Origin: Euryarchaeota archaeon UBA170
Lineage (GTDB): Archaea; Thermoplasmatota; Poseidoniia; Poseidoniales; Thalassarchaeaceae
NCBI GenBank assembly: GCA_002499345.1
Contig: DALF01000010.1
Coordinates: forward strand, 808-17,521
Reading direction: 5' to 3'
Length of the DNA stretch: 16,714 bases
In this document: one piece after another, positions 8,285 through 14,848 of the stretch
Layout of the letters: each line of letters starts with the position of its first letter
Position numbering within the stretch: position 1 is the first letter of the stretch
Notes under the pieces: model-generated
What the model saw: only the letters and a program-made list of their open reading frames with translations
Databases searched by the model: none
What the model was told of the DNA's origin: nothing
Program-made: the position numbers and the translations under genes

Positions 8285-9630
8285 CTTGGAATCAGATTCT
8301 AACTGATGCTGGACTCTCCGAGAGGGAGATAAACGCACTTACGGTATTGTCAAGAAAATCTAACATCAAGGCAAGTGAGCTAGCCAAAGAGCTCGATACC
8401 ACTAGGCTAGATGCTTACAACTCGTTAGAGAGACTGCAGAGGATAGGGCTTGTCACTACAACCGCTGATAGGCCAATGAGGTTTTCTAGCCCGCCTCTAG
8501 ATAGTGCTGTCACTCACTTAATAGAGATAAGGAAAGAGCAATTAAAGAGAATAGAACAAGGTCTTGAAGATATACAGAGCGGATCAAAGTACTCCTCGCC
8601 AGTGGAGAGGAACTCTCCTGATGATGAGCCTAAGTTTGCTGTTCTTAAAGAGAGAGTTCACATAATGAAGAGAATTGAGAAAATGGCAGAATCATCTCAG
8701 GATGAGATTGTCCTGACACTTGGTAAATTTGGGATTCTTCATTTGTGCAGAAGTAGTGCATTACAGGCTGTAAACGAAGCAGCCTCACGAGGAGTCAAAG
8801 TCAGGGTTCTTTCACAGCTTGAAAGAAGGACCATTAGATTCTACAATGATTTACATGAATCCATAGAAACTCGTCACTCTGATGATTTAGATGCTCAGGG
8901 CGCATTGGTGGACGACTTTGAGGTCGTTCAGTATCTTAGTATGGAGGAAAATCCTGTTGGCAGGGGTAAGAATGATGCCGCTCTGACAGTTGAATCAGAG
9001 TCTTTCGCAGAATCTCAGAAAAATCTCCTAGATACAATTTGGGAGGAGGCAATACCTTACGAGGTTGCCTCCAAAAGATTCACCGAGGAGAGAATTGTAG
9101 ACCCACTAAAGCTTACAATAGATAGCGGATCATTCCTGGAGAAAATCAGAGAAGTTCTTCAGATATCTGACGATATTCCGGAAGGTGACACTCCATTCAA
9201 TCCTGATGCCTTCCTTGCTTCAGGTTTGGAGATAAGTGATGCTAGAAGAAATCTAGAATCTGGTGGTATCGAGGCTCTATCAGCATTCGGAATCGATGTA
9301 CGCCATCTTCTCAGGCAAGTGGGAAATAGAGTAGGCCATGAGCTATCATTTTCTCTCAGGAATATCGATGGAAACATAGAGTTCCTCAATGAGATGATGG
9401 ATTGGTGGGAATACGCAGGCCTTGGACAGCTCAGTTACGACATAGATCCAGAATTCCATATCTTAGTCGACTACCCATCCAAAGAGCCCGGTAGTCTACC
9501 TATCCAATCCCTAGATGATGGCATAATAGAGGGAACTCTACTTTCGAGATACTCTGATGACCCAAGCGTGGAAATCACAAGGACCACTATTGAAAACTCC
9601 GTGAAATATGAAATCAACTTCAACAGTTAG
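8281..9630 (+). CDS. TrmB-family transcriptional regulator with V4R-like C-terminal domain
   Basis: 449 residues. Residues about 10-75 form a TrmB-type winged helix (GLSEREINALTVLSRKSNIK, then ELAKELDTTRLDAYNSLERL and the wing RPMRFSS). A helical linker (about 80-100) leads to a phospholipase-D-like TrmB effector domain at about 120-260 (EIVLTLGKFGILHL, GVKVRVLSQL, NDAALTVESESFAESQKNLL), where archaeal TrmB proteins bind sugars or other effectors. Residues about 320-449 resemble V4R domains: RQVGNRVGHELSFSLRN (345-361), AGLGQLSYDID (379-389), a central DDGIIEGTLLS (412-422) and a final VKYEINFN strand. The cysteines common in V4R domains are missing. That last assignment is fold-level pattern matching and is less certain. 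The start is TTG at 8281, overlapping the peroxiredoxin TGA (TTGA), with GGGGGAAGG just upstream. The gene ends 50 bases before the ubiB-crtI operon, a plausible target. Confidence 0.82.
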   Translation: MTWNQILTDAGLSEREINALTVLSRKSNIKASELAKELDTTRLDAYNSLERLQRIGLVTTTADRPMRFSSPPLDSAVTHLIEIRKEQLKRIEQGLEDIQSGSKYSSPVERNSPDDEPKFAVLKERVHIMKRIEKMAESSQDEIVLTLGKFGILHLCRSSALQAVNEAASRGVKVRVLSQLERRTIRFYNDLHESIETRHSDDLDAQGALVDDFEVVQYLSMEENPVGRGKNDAALTVESESFAESQKNLLDTIWEEAIPYEVASKRFTEERIVDPLKLTIDSGSFLEKIREVLQISDDIPEGDTPFNPDAFLASGLEISDARRNLESGGIEALSAFGIDVRHLLRQVGNRVGHELSFSLRNIDGNIEFLNEMMDWWEYAGLGQLSYDIDPEFHILVDYPSKEPGSLPIQSLDDGIIEGTLLSRYSDDPSVEITRTTIENSVKYEINFNS

Positions 9631-9636
9631 TCAATA

Positions 9637-9660
9637 GAATATATACATCACATTATATTC
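9637..9660 (+). promoter_or_regulatory. TATA box inside a 7-N10-7 inverted repeat, promoter of the ABC1 kinase/crtI operon
   Basis: GAATATA (9637-9643) and TATATTC (9654-9660) are perfect inverted arms with a 10-base spacer. ATATATA at 9638-9644 is the best TATA-like element in the 50-base gap; it predicts transcription starting near 9665-9670, about 10-15 bases before the ATG at 9681. No Shine-Dalgarno sequence is present, so the first gene is read from a very short leader. The dyad covers TATA box and start region, as expected of a repressor site, but A/T-rich promoters make chance inverted repeats more likely. Confidence 0.5.
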
Positions 9661-9680
9661 ACACCTCCCCGCCTCCTACT

Positions 9681-10901
9681 ATGCGTCTATTGAGGTTCAT
9701 GCTCTTCATGAGGCAGGTTACCAGGAAAACTCCTGCTAATCTGAAGTGGATCGAGAGGCAGGGATTACTCGCTGTCAAGCTCGCGCAGATATTCGCACTT
9801 AGGCCTGACATAATCAGTTTAGAGAAGTGTAAGCAACTCCAGACCCTCTACAGCAGTGCCTCTACTATACCCGCAGAAGATGTATTCAGGATACTGAAAG
9901 AGAAAGCTCCAGACACATATCATGATGAGATTTCATGGTTTGATGTAGAGCCACTAGCAGCGGCTTCAGTGGGGCAAGTCCACAGGGCCAAGTTGAAGTC
10001 TGGTGAAGACGTGGTGGTGAAGATAATCAAAGAAAACCATGAAAAGAAGTTCAAGAGAGATGTGAGGAGGATGAGTCGATGGCTCAGAATAGCCATGATT
10101 ATCTCTCCTAAGCTTAGGAAGGTAGGCAATCCAATCGCTCTCCTAGAGCATGTTGAAGATTACACTCTCCGAGAACTCGATCTTCGCAACGAGATAAATG
10201 GAGCTTCCAGACTTAAGACAATTAAGGATGATCTATCAAACGATTTCCCTATGCCAAGGCTCAGATTCCCAAAATATTATCCGGATCTTTCCAATAGACA
10301 TGTTTTAGTTTCTGAACTAGTAAACGGACAAACCTTGGAACAAGGAATTGAGAGCTCCAATCTAGAATGGGATGACTTACTTGAGCTATTCAGAATCCAT
10401 GGAGCATTCATGTTTGGAATAGGAACTTTCCATGGGGATCTTCATCCTGGTAATTGCATTCTAGATACCGAGGGAAACTTTGTATTCATTGACAACGGAG
10501 CAATTTGTGAGGCCCCAAGAAAGGTAAGTAAATCTCTCTTCAACTTCTTCTTCCATCTTTCTGCAGGTGACAAAGACCTGGCATTTGAATCCCTCATCTC
10601 ATTAGCAGAGAGAAGGCCTAGGTCAGAAGACATAGAGAAGTTCAAGCAAGATATGCACGTAATCTACAGGGACTTCGAAAATTTGAGCGTCGGACAACAG
10701 AGTCTGACGGAGGTTATGATGAAAACTGTAAGGTCTGCAGTTGAGAATGCTGGGGCAGACTATGGCGAAGAAGGCTTCCCCATAATCCGTTCACTAATGT
10801 ACATGGATGGTCTGGTAATCAGAACTTATCCTGAGGTAAAATTGATTTCCGAGATGAGAGCTTCATTGGATGAGTTCAAATCCGGCTTAGATTTGGAGTG
10901 A
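9681..10901 (+). CDS. ABC1/ADCK/UbiB-family atypical protein kinase-like protein
   Basis: 406 residues with the UbiB-type kinase-like core: KLAQIFALRPD (33-43) in place of the usual KxGQ..s.RPD, the Ala-rich nucleotide loop PLAAASVGQVHRAKL (91-105), VVVKI with candidate lysine K114, LRELDLRNEINGA (163-175), the catalytic HGDLHPGN (251-258), and FIDNGAI (269-275) where most members have DFG. In other organisms these proteins support ubiquinone synthesis (UbiB, COQ8) or act on plastoglobule prenyl-lipid metabolism (ABC1K). The C-terminal membrane helices of E. coli UbiB are not evident, so it is probably peripheral. The Gly-to-Ala change in KxGQ and the Phe-to-Asn change in DFG are unusual; the metal-binding Asp is kept. 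The ATG at 9681 follows a promoter with no Shine-Dalgarno sequence. The TGA abuts crtI, so both are surely co-transcribed. Confidence 0.9.
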   Translation: MRLLRFMLFMRQVTRKTPANLKWIERQGLLAVKLAQIFALRPDIISLEKCKQLQTLYSSASTIPAEDVFRILKEKAPDTYHDEISWFDVEPLAAASVGQVHRAKLKSGEDVVVKIIKENHEKKFKRDVRRMSRWLRIAMIISPKLRKVGNPIALLEHVEDYTLRELDLRNEINGASRLKTIKDDLSNDFPMPRLRFPKYYPDLSNRHVLVSELVNGQTLEQGIESSNLEWDDLLELFRIHGAFMFGIGTFHGDLHPGNCILDTEGNFVFIDNGAICEAPRKVSKSLFNFFFHLSAGDKDLAFESLISLAERRPRSEDIEKFKQDMHVIYRDFENLSVGQQSLTEVMMKTVRSAVENAGADYGEEGFPIIRSLMYMDGLVIRTYPEVKLISEMRASLDEFKSGLDLE

Positions 10902-10902
10902 T

Positions 10903-12465
10903 ATGATGTCAGGGCATAGTGATGTGGTAGTTGTTGGCGCGGGACCGGGTGGATTAGCATGCTCAATGCTTCTCGCAAAGGCTGGAATCGATGTAACAAT
11001 ACTTGAGAAATCAGATGGTGTCGGAGGTAGGACAAGAGTATTCGAAAAAGATGGTTTCAAGTACGACAATGGACCTACCTTTTTCCACTATCCAGAGATT
11101 GCAGAGGAAATCTTTGAAGCACTAGGACTGGATGCCAGGGAAGAACTAGGACTTATCGAATTAAATCCAAACTACAGGTTAGTTTTCGGTGCAGGTGGAA
11201 GTATAGATGCCAATACTGATTTGGAAGACATGGTCTCTCAGATTAGAGAACTTTGTGGTGAAGACAATGCAAATGGATTCAGGAAATACATAGAAGATAA
11301 TAGAACAAAGCTGAAGCTTTCAAAGAACTGCCTCAATACTCCTTGGAGGGGACCAACGGATCTTCTGAGTAAAAGGGCTTTGAGAGTAGCTAAGATCTTG
11401 AGGCCGTGGAGAAGTGTCTCCTCAGATCTCTCCAAGGTTTTCACTGACGAGAGGATGCAGTTGGCCATGTCTTTCCAGACCAAGTATCTGGGGATGAGTC
11501 CATTCCAAGCACCCAGTCTCTTCACCATCTTGGCGTATCTTGAGTACGAGCATGGAGTATTCCATGTTGAAGGAGGGTTAGGAACCATAACTCAGAAAAT
11601 GGCAAACATAGCCAGAGAACTTGGAGTCAAGATAATACTTAATGAGCAAGTAAATGAGTTTGTTTTCGATGGTAAGAAAGTGATAGGGGCCAAAACAGAT
11701 AATGGAACCTACACAGCTGATAAATTCGTAATGAATGCCGATTTCGCCACAGGAATGAAGGGTCTTATCCCAGACAAGCTGAGGAAGAAGTGGTCGAACA
11801 AAAAGCTTGATGAGAAGTCCTACTCGTGTTCCACATTCATGCTTTATTTGGGGATTGACAAATTATACGATACCCCGCATCATCAAATCTATGCTGCTAA
11901 GGACTATCAGAAAAACCTCAAAGAAGTTACCGAGAACAGAGTTACTTGGGACGACCCCTCCATTTACGTCCAGAATGCCTGTGTTACTGATTCAACCATG
12001 GCTCCCGAAGGTCATTCAACCATCTATGTGCTAGTTCCGGCAAGTAGCTCTCATGAGGGGATAGATTGGGAAGACATCAAGGATGATTACATGGACGTAA
12101 TTCTGAGACAGATGGAAAACCTCGGATTTGAGGGAATTAAAAATCACATTGTTTCACAGACGATAGTAACTCCGGATGACTGGGCCGCTCGTGATATTTA
12201 CAAGGGAGCCGTTTTCAATCTCGCCCATGGCCTAGATCAGATGCTGTGGAGAAGGCCGCAGAATAAATTTGAGGAACTAGACCACCTATATCTGGTTGGA
12301 GGGGGAACTCACCCAGGAAGTGGACTACCTACAATTCTGGAGAGTGGGAGAATCTCCGCTAAGTTGATTTGTGCGGACATGGGGGTCGAACCTGACTGGA
12401 ACGGTACCGACACTTGGTTCGAGGATATGAAGAAGCCACGGATTGTATCCAAGAATAGCGCGTAG
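10903..12465 (+). CDS. crtI: CrtI-type phytoene desaturase (carotenoid FAD-dependent desaturase)
   Basis: 520 residues, usual CrtI length. It has the N-terminal FAD Rossmann motif VVVVGAGPGGLACS (8-21) with ILEKSDGVGGRTR (33-45), FKYDNGPTFF (52-61), the substrate-domain VEGGLGTITQKMANIARELG, SCSTFMLYLGIDKLY, DPSIYVQNACVTDSTMAPEG, and the C-terminal carotenoid-desaturase signature LYLVGGGTHPGSGLPTILES ending near residue 481. Such enzymes introduce conjugated double bonds into phytoene; CrtN, CrtD and related desaturases or saturases share the fold, so the exact substrate is unproven. Products could be pigments or the precursor of retinal. The site GGAG (10895-10898) overlaps the kinase TGA; tandem ATGs at 10903 and 10906 follow, the second better spaced. 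The gene is the second in a four-gene operon with an ABC1-type kinase and an ABA4-like protein. Confidence 0.93.
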   Translation: MMSGHSDVVVVGAGPGGLACSMLLAKAGIDVTILEKSDGVGGRTRVFEKDGFKYDNGPTFFHYPEIAEEIFEALGLDAREELGLIELNPNYRLVFGAGGSIDANTDLEDMVSQIRELCGEDNANGFRKYIEDNRTKLKLSKNCLNTPWRGPTDLLSKRALRVAKILRPWRSVSSDLSKVFTDERMQLAMSFQTKYLGMSPFQAPSLFTILAYLEYEHGVFHVEGGLGTITQKMANIARELGVKIILNEQVNEFVFDGKKVIGAKTDNGTYTADKFVMNADFATGMKGLIPDKLRKKWSNKKLDEKSYSCSTFMLYLGIDKLYDTPHHQIYAAKDYQKNLKEVTENRVTWDDPSIYVQNACVTDSTMAPEGHSTIYVLVPASSSHEGIDWEDIKDDYMDVILRQMENLGFEGIKNHIVSQTIVTPDDWAARDIYKGAVFNLAHGLDQMLWRRPQNKFEELDHLYLVGGGTHPGSGLPTILESGRISAKLICADMGVEPDWNGTDTWFEDMKKPRIVSKNSA

Positions 12466-12940
12466 AAACAATAGAAATGGAGGAATTAAAATCGAACTCA
12501 TCTATACTGTTCTCTTCATCATACCCACTATCTGGGTCGGACCATTCTGGCTTCTGATGTTATCCGAACCAACATCGGAAAGAACGAATAATTGGATGAA
12601 GGGAAATGCTCTTTTCATCGGACCGCTCGCAGTTTGGATGATTACTGCCCTTCTAGAACCATCTGGACTAATCGATTTAGTAACTGGTAATCCTGTTGAC
12701 TTCCTAGACACCATGGTGAACATACTGGGGACCGAACCAGGTACCGTTCTGGCATGGTCTCACTTCGTTGCAGGTGACATTATGGCCACTCGGTGGATGT
12801 GGAGAAAGGCCGTAGAGAACGACATAGGGATTAGTAAGACCCGAGCAATCGTCTTCTTTGGAGTAATGCTAATGCCCGTTGGACTTCTAATGCATACAAT
12901 TCTCAATCCTCTGAATGAGTCAAGTCACTTGGAAGACTAG
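12443..12940 (+). CDS. ABA4-like (DUF4281) integral membrane protein
   Basis: The protein has four hydrophobic helices and the ABA4-family pattern: GPFWLLML near the first helix, ..ALFIGPLAVWMITALLEP, then the most conserved block AWSHFVAGDIMATRWMWRKA, and a last helix FFGVMLMPVGLLMHTIL. In plants ABA4 is needed for neoxanthin formation; bacterial and archaeal relatives are uncharacterised, but a carotenoid role fits the crtI gene just upstream. The start is unclear. The outermost start is TTG at 12443, inside the end of crtI by 23 bases and with no good ribosome site. A strong GGAGG at 12479-12483 is followed 7 bases later by ATC (12491), giving a 149-residue protein that begins just before helix 1, as expected for the family. 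The only nearby ATG (12477) is out of frame. The boundary given is the outer one. Confidence 0.82.
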   Translation: MYPRIARRNNRNGGIKIELIYTVLFIIPTIWVGPFWLLMLSEPTSERTNNWMKGNALFIGPLAVWMITALLEPSGLIDLVTGNPVDFLDTMVNILGTEPGTVLAWSHFVAGDIMATRWMWRKAVENDIGISKTRAIVFFGVMLMPVGLLMHTILNPLNESSHLED

Positions 12941-12942
12941 CT

Positions 12943-13266
12943 ATGGATAAATCACCAAAATTAGTCTCTCTCGATAGAAAGGATACATACTGCATGTTGT
13001 CATTCTCAGATGATAAGTCGTTCAAGCTTGACTATGTTGAAGTTAGAAAGAACTGCCAGTGCGCTAAATGCAAACCAAGGCAGGTTAACGAACAGATGAA
13101 GATAGAGTTCGAGGAAGAGATCTCTAGAATGATGCTGGTGAAACCAAAGGTAGAGCAAGTAGGAAACTATGCAATCAGATTCGAGTGGCCAACAGGGTGT
13201 TCAAGCGGCATTCATTCATTCTCCCATCTTAGAAAAATATCCGAATCATCCGGCCGTAAAGTATGA
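12943..13266 (+). CDS. DUF971 / GBBH-like N-terminal domain protein
   Basis: A single-domain protein of 107 residues. It matches DUF971, also the N-terminal zinc domain of gamma-butyrobetaine hydroxylase: LSFSDDKSFKLDYVEVRKNC (19-38), the CQCAKC cluster (38-43), VGNYAIRFEWPTGCSSGIHS (73-92) and HLRKI (95-99). C38, C40 and C43 fit three zinc ligands. The fourth, usually His in the W.DGH..G.Y motif, is Cys86 here. Stand-alone members are often found beside iron-sulfur or Mrp/ApbC genes; no function is proven. The ATG follows the ABA4-like gene's TAG by 2 bases, so it is the last gene of the operon. Its ribosome site is weak, which suggests coupled translation. Confidence 0.85.
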   Translation: MDKSPKLVSLDRKDTYCMLSFSDDKSFKLDYVEVRKNCQCAKCKPRQVNEQMKIEFEEEISRMMLVKPKVEQVGNYAIRFEWPTGCSSGIHSFSHLRKISESSGRKV

Positions 13267-13303
13267 TTCTTGATACGAAGATGTCAAAACCCATCGACGC
13301 TTC

Positions 13304-13353
13304 GGAATAATAACGAGGATGTGGATACCCTCCCCTCCCCCGTTGGTGATTTA
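13304..13353 (+). promoter_or_regulatory. Probable pus10 promoter, C-rich leader and start-deciding ribosome site
   Basis: In the 87 bases after the DUF971 gene, GGAATAATAAC (13304-13314) is TATA-like. A C-rich tract (CCCTCCCCTCCCCC, 13328-13341) follows near the expected transcription start, and GGTGAT (13345-13350) stands three bases before ATG 13354. The same GGTGAT-N3-ATG spacing starts three other genes in this window, so it outweighs the more distal TTG at 13270 as the pus10 start. Confidence 0.5.
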
Positions 13354-14769
13354 ATGAGTGAAGACACCTTGGAAGAAAACTCGGATGGAGATGATTGGCA
13401 CCTTTACGCTAGTGCCGACTACGGTGCCGCAGAATCAGTTGAAAATACCGAACCAGGAAAAGAAGAAGATTCTAATGACGATTGGTTCGACGGAGATGAT
13501 TTCTATAATCAAGGAGAATCAATCGACTGGGAAGCTCCTCCTTGTCCAGCACCATTGGGAATCGCTCATGTAATCAAAATAGGCGTATGTGATCACTGTC
13601 TGCATAGAATAGGGGGGAGGAGAACCCAGTCTTCTGGATTTGAGGGAGGTGCTTTACTCAGGAAAGAGGCATTCTCAAGGGATTCCAGTCTTTCAGAATC
13701 TGATATACCTGAATTGTGTCCTCTCTGTGAAAATCTATTCGATGATGTTGGAAATATCACTGAAAGGATAATTGAGACCTTGGAGGGTACGAAATTCAGG
13801 TCAATGCAACTAGGAATTCATATTCCAAAGGACCTTCTTCAAAGTGAAGATGCAATAAGAACGAAACATGGGGCACGTGGTTCAAAGCCACTGAAAACCT
13901 CCTTTGCAACAGCGATACAGGCAGAAATGCTGAGAAAAATACCTGATATCGCATTTGTCAAGGAATATCCCGATGTAATGGTCACAGTGGACGCATTAAC
14001 TCTCAGAGTTGATACAGATGTTAGGCCAGTATTCATCTACGGCAGATACGAAAAGCTCGCCAGAGGAATCCCACAAACCCGATGGCCCTGCCGATCATGC
14101 AGAGGGCGAGGGGAAGGTTGTGAAAGCTGTGAGGGTACGGGCCTCCAGTACAGGGAATCAGTTCAGGACATCATCGGAGAACCAGTGAAAATCAGTTTAG
14201 ATGCTTCTGACTCATCATTCCATGGAATGGGCAGAGAGGATATCGATGTAAGGTGCCTGGGTTCTGGAAGGCCGTTCGTTCTGGAGATTAAGAATCCCAA
14301 GATTAGGGATACGGACCTAATCTTATTAGAGTCGAAAATAAACTCAAACTGTCCTAAAAAGGTGAAAGTAAACTCACTAAGATGGTGTCACAAGAAGGAA
14401 GTCAGCAGAGTCAAAGAAACACGCTCTGAGAAATCGTATACTATTAGATTCAAAATCGAAGAACCCGCCCCACGAGAACAAATAATTGACGCCATCAACG
14501 GACTCTCAGGGGTAACTCTGGAGCAAGAGACACCGAAAAGAGTGTCACACAGGAGAGCAGCAAAAACACGCAAGAGAAAGATTGTTTCTATCTCCAATGT
14601 AGTTGTAGAAGAGCAAGAAATACAATTCTCTCTGAGATGTGAGGCTGGGACCTATGTCAAAGAACTCGTTCACTCTGATGAAGGTAGAACTGTACCCTCT
14701 GTCATGTCTGTAATTGGCAGAGAATGTGAGGTTCTCTGGTTAGATGTCGAAGAAATACACGCTGATTGA
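13354..14769 (+). CDS. pus10: tRNA pseudouridine(54/55) synthase Pus10
   Basis: 471 residues from the chosen ATG. Archaeal Pus10 makes pseudouridine at tRNA positions 54 and 55. In numbering from this ATG, a CxxC pair at about 79-82 (CDHC) and another at 122-125 (CPLC) form the N-terminal zinc site of the THUMP-like domain. The catalytic domain has YGRYEKLARGIPQTRWPC, a second zinc motif CRSCRGRGEGCESC (246-259), and FHGMGREDIDVRCLGSGRPF (289-308), where the Asp of GRED (D296) aligns with the catalytic Asp of TruA-type enzymes. The ending has LRCEAGTYVKELVHSDEGRT (about 427-446). An acidic, low-complexity N-terminal extension of some 65 residues (DGDDWHL..EEDSNDDWFDGDDF) precedes the zinc domain and is unusual. 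A TTG at 13270 would add 28 residues but lacks a ribosome site. It is followed by the L21e operon. Confidence 0.93.
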   Translation: MSEDTLEENSDGDDWHLYASADYGAAESVENTEPGKEEDSNDDWFDGDDFYNQGESIDWEAPPCPAPLGIAHVIKIGVCDHCLHRIGGRRTQSSGFEGGALLRKEAFSRDSSLSESDIPELCPLCENLFDDVGNITERIIETLEGTKFRSMQLGIHIPKDLLQSEDAIRTKHGARGSKPLKTSFATAIQAEMLRKIPDIAFVKEYPDVMVTVDALTLRVDTDVRPVFIYGRYEKLARGIPQTRWPCRSCRGRGEGCESCEGTGLQYRESVQDIIGEPVKISLDASDSSFHGMGREDIDVRCLGSGRPFVLEIKNPKIRDTDLILLESKINSNCPKKVKVNSLRWCHKKEVSRVKETRSEKSYTIRFKIEEPAPREQIIDAINGLSGVTLEQETPKRVSHRRAAKTRKRKIVSISNVVVEEQEIQFSLRCEAGTYVKELVHSDEGRTVPSVMSVIGRECEVLWLDVEEIHAD

Positions 14770-14792
14770 GCAACAAATAACAATCCGACGGA

Positions 14793-14848
14793 CTTAATAG
14801 CGGGCCTTAGGTCGAGCGCTTCCACGACCTGTGGTCGAAGGTGATACA
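14793..14848 (+). promoter_or_regulatory. L21e operon promoter/leader with competing inverted repeats and ribosome site
   Basis: CTTAATAG (14793-14800) is the best TATA-like element. AGGTCG (14809-14814) pairs perfectly with CGACCT (14825-14830) around a 10-base loop. The same CGACC (14825-14829) can instead pair with GGTCG (14833-14837) around TGT, ending two bases before the GGTGAT ribosome site (14840-14845). That site lies three bases before ATG 14849 and decides this start over an upstream GTG at 14831. Whether the first arm is transcribed depends on the true start site. Confidence 0.45.

Noticed and set aside
13270..13353. TTG-initiated extension of Pus10 by 28 residues
   Set aside because: No ribosome site precedes 13270, and GGTGAT-N3-ATG at 13354 matches other starts in the window.
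14074..14145. DnaJ-like CxxCxGxG repeats inside the pus10 gene, suggesting a fusion
   Set aside because: A CxxC..CxxC insert after the 'IPQT+W' motif is a normal part of archaeal Pus10.
14831..14848. GTG start for L21e six codons upstream
   Set aside because: The extra residues are not part of L21e, and the ribosome site lies inside them, just before ATG 14849.
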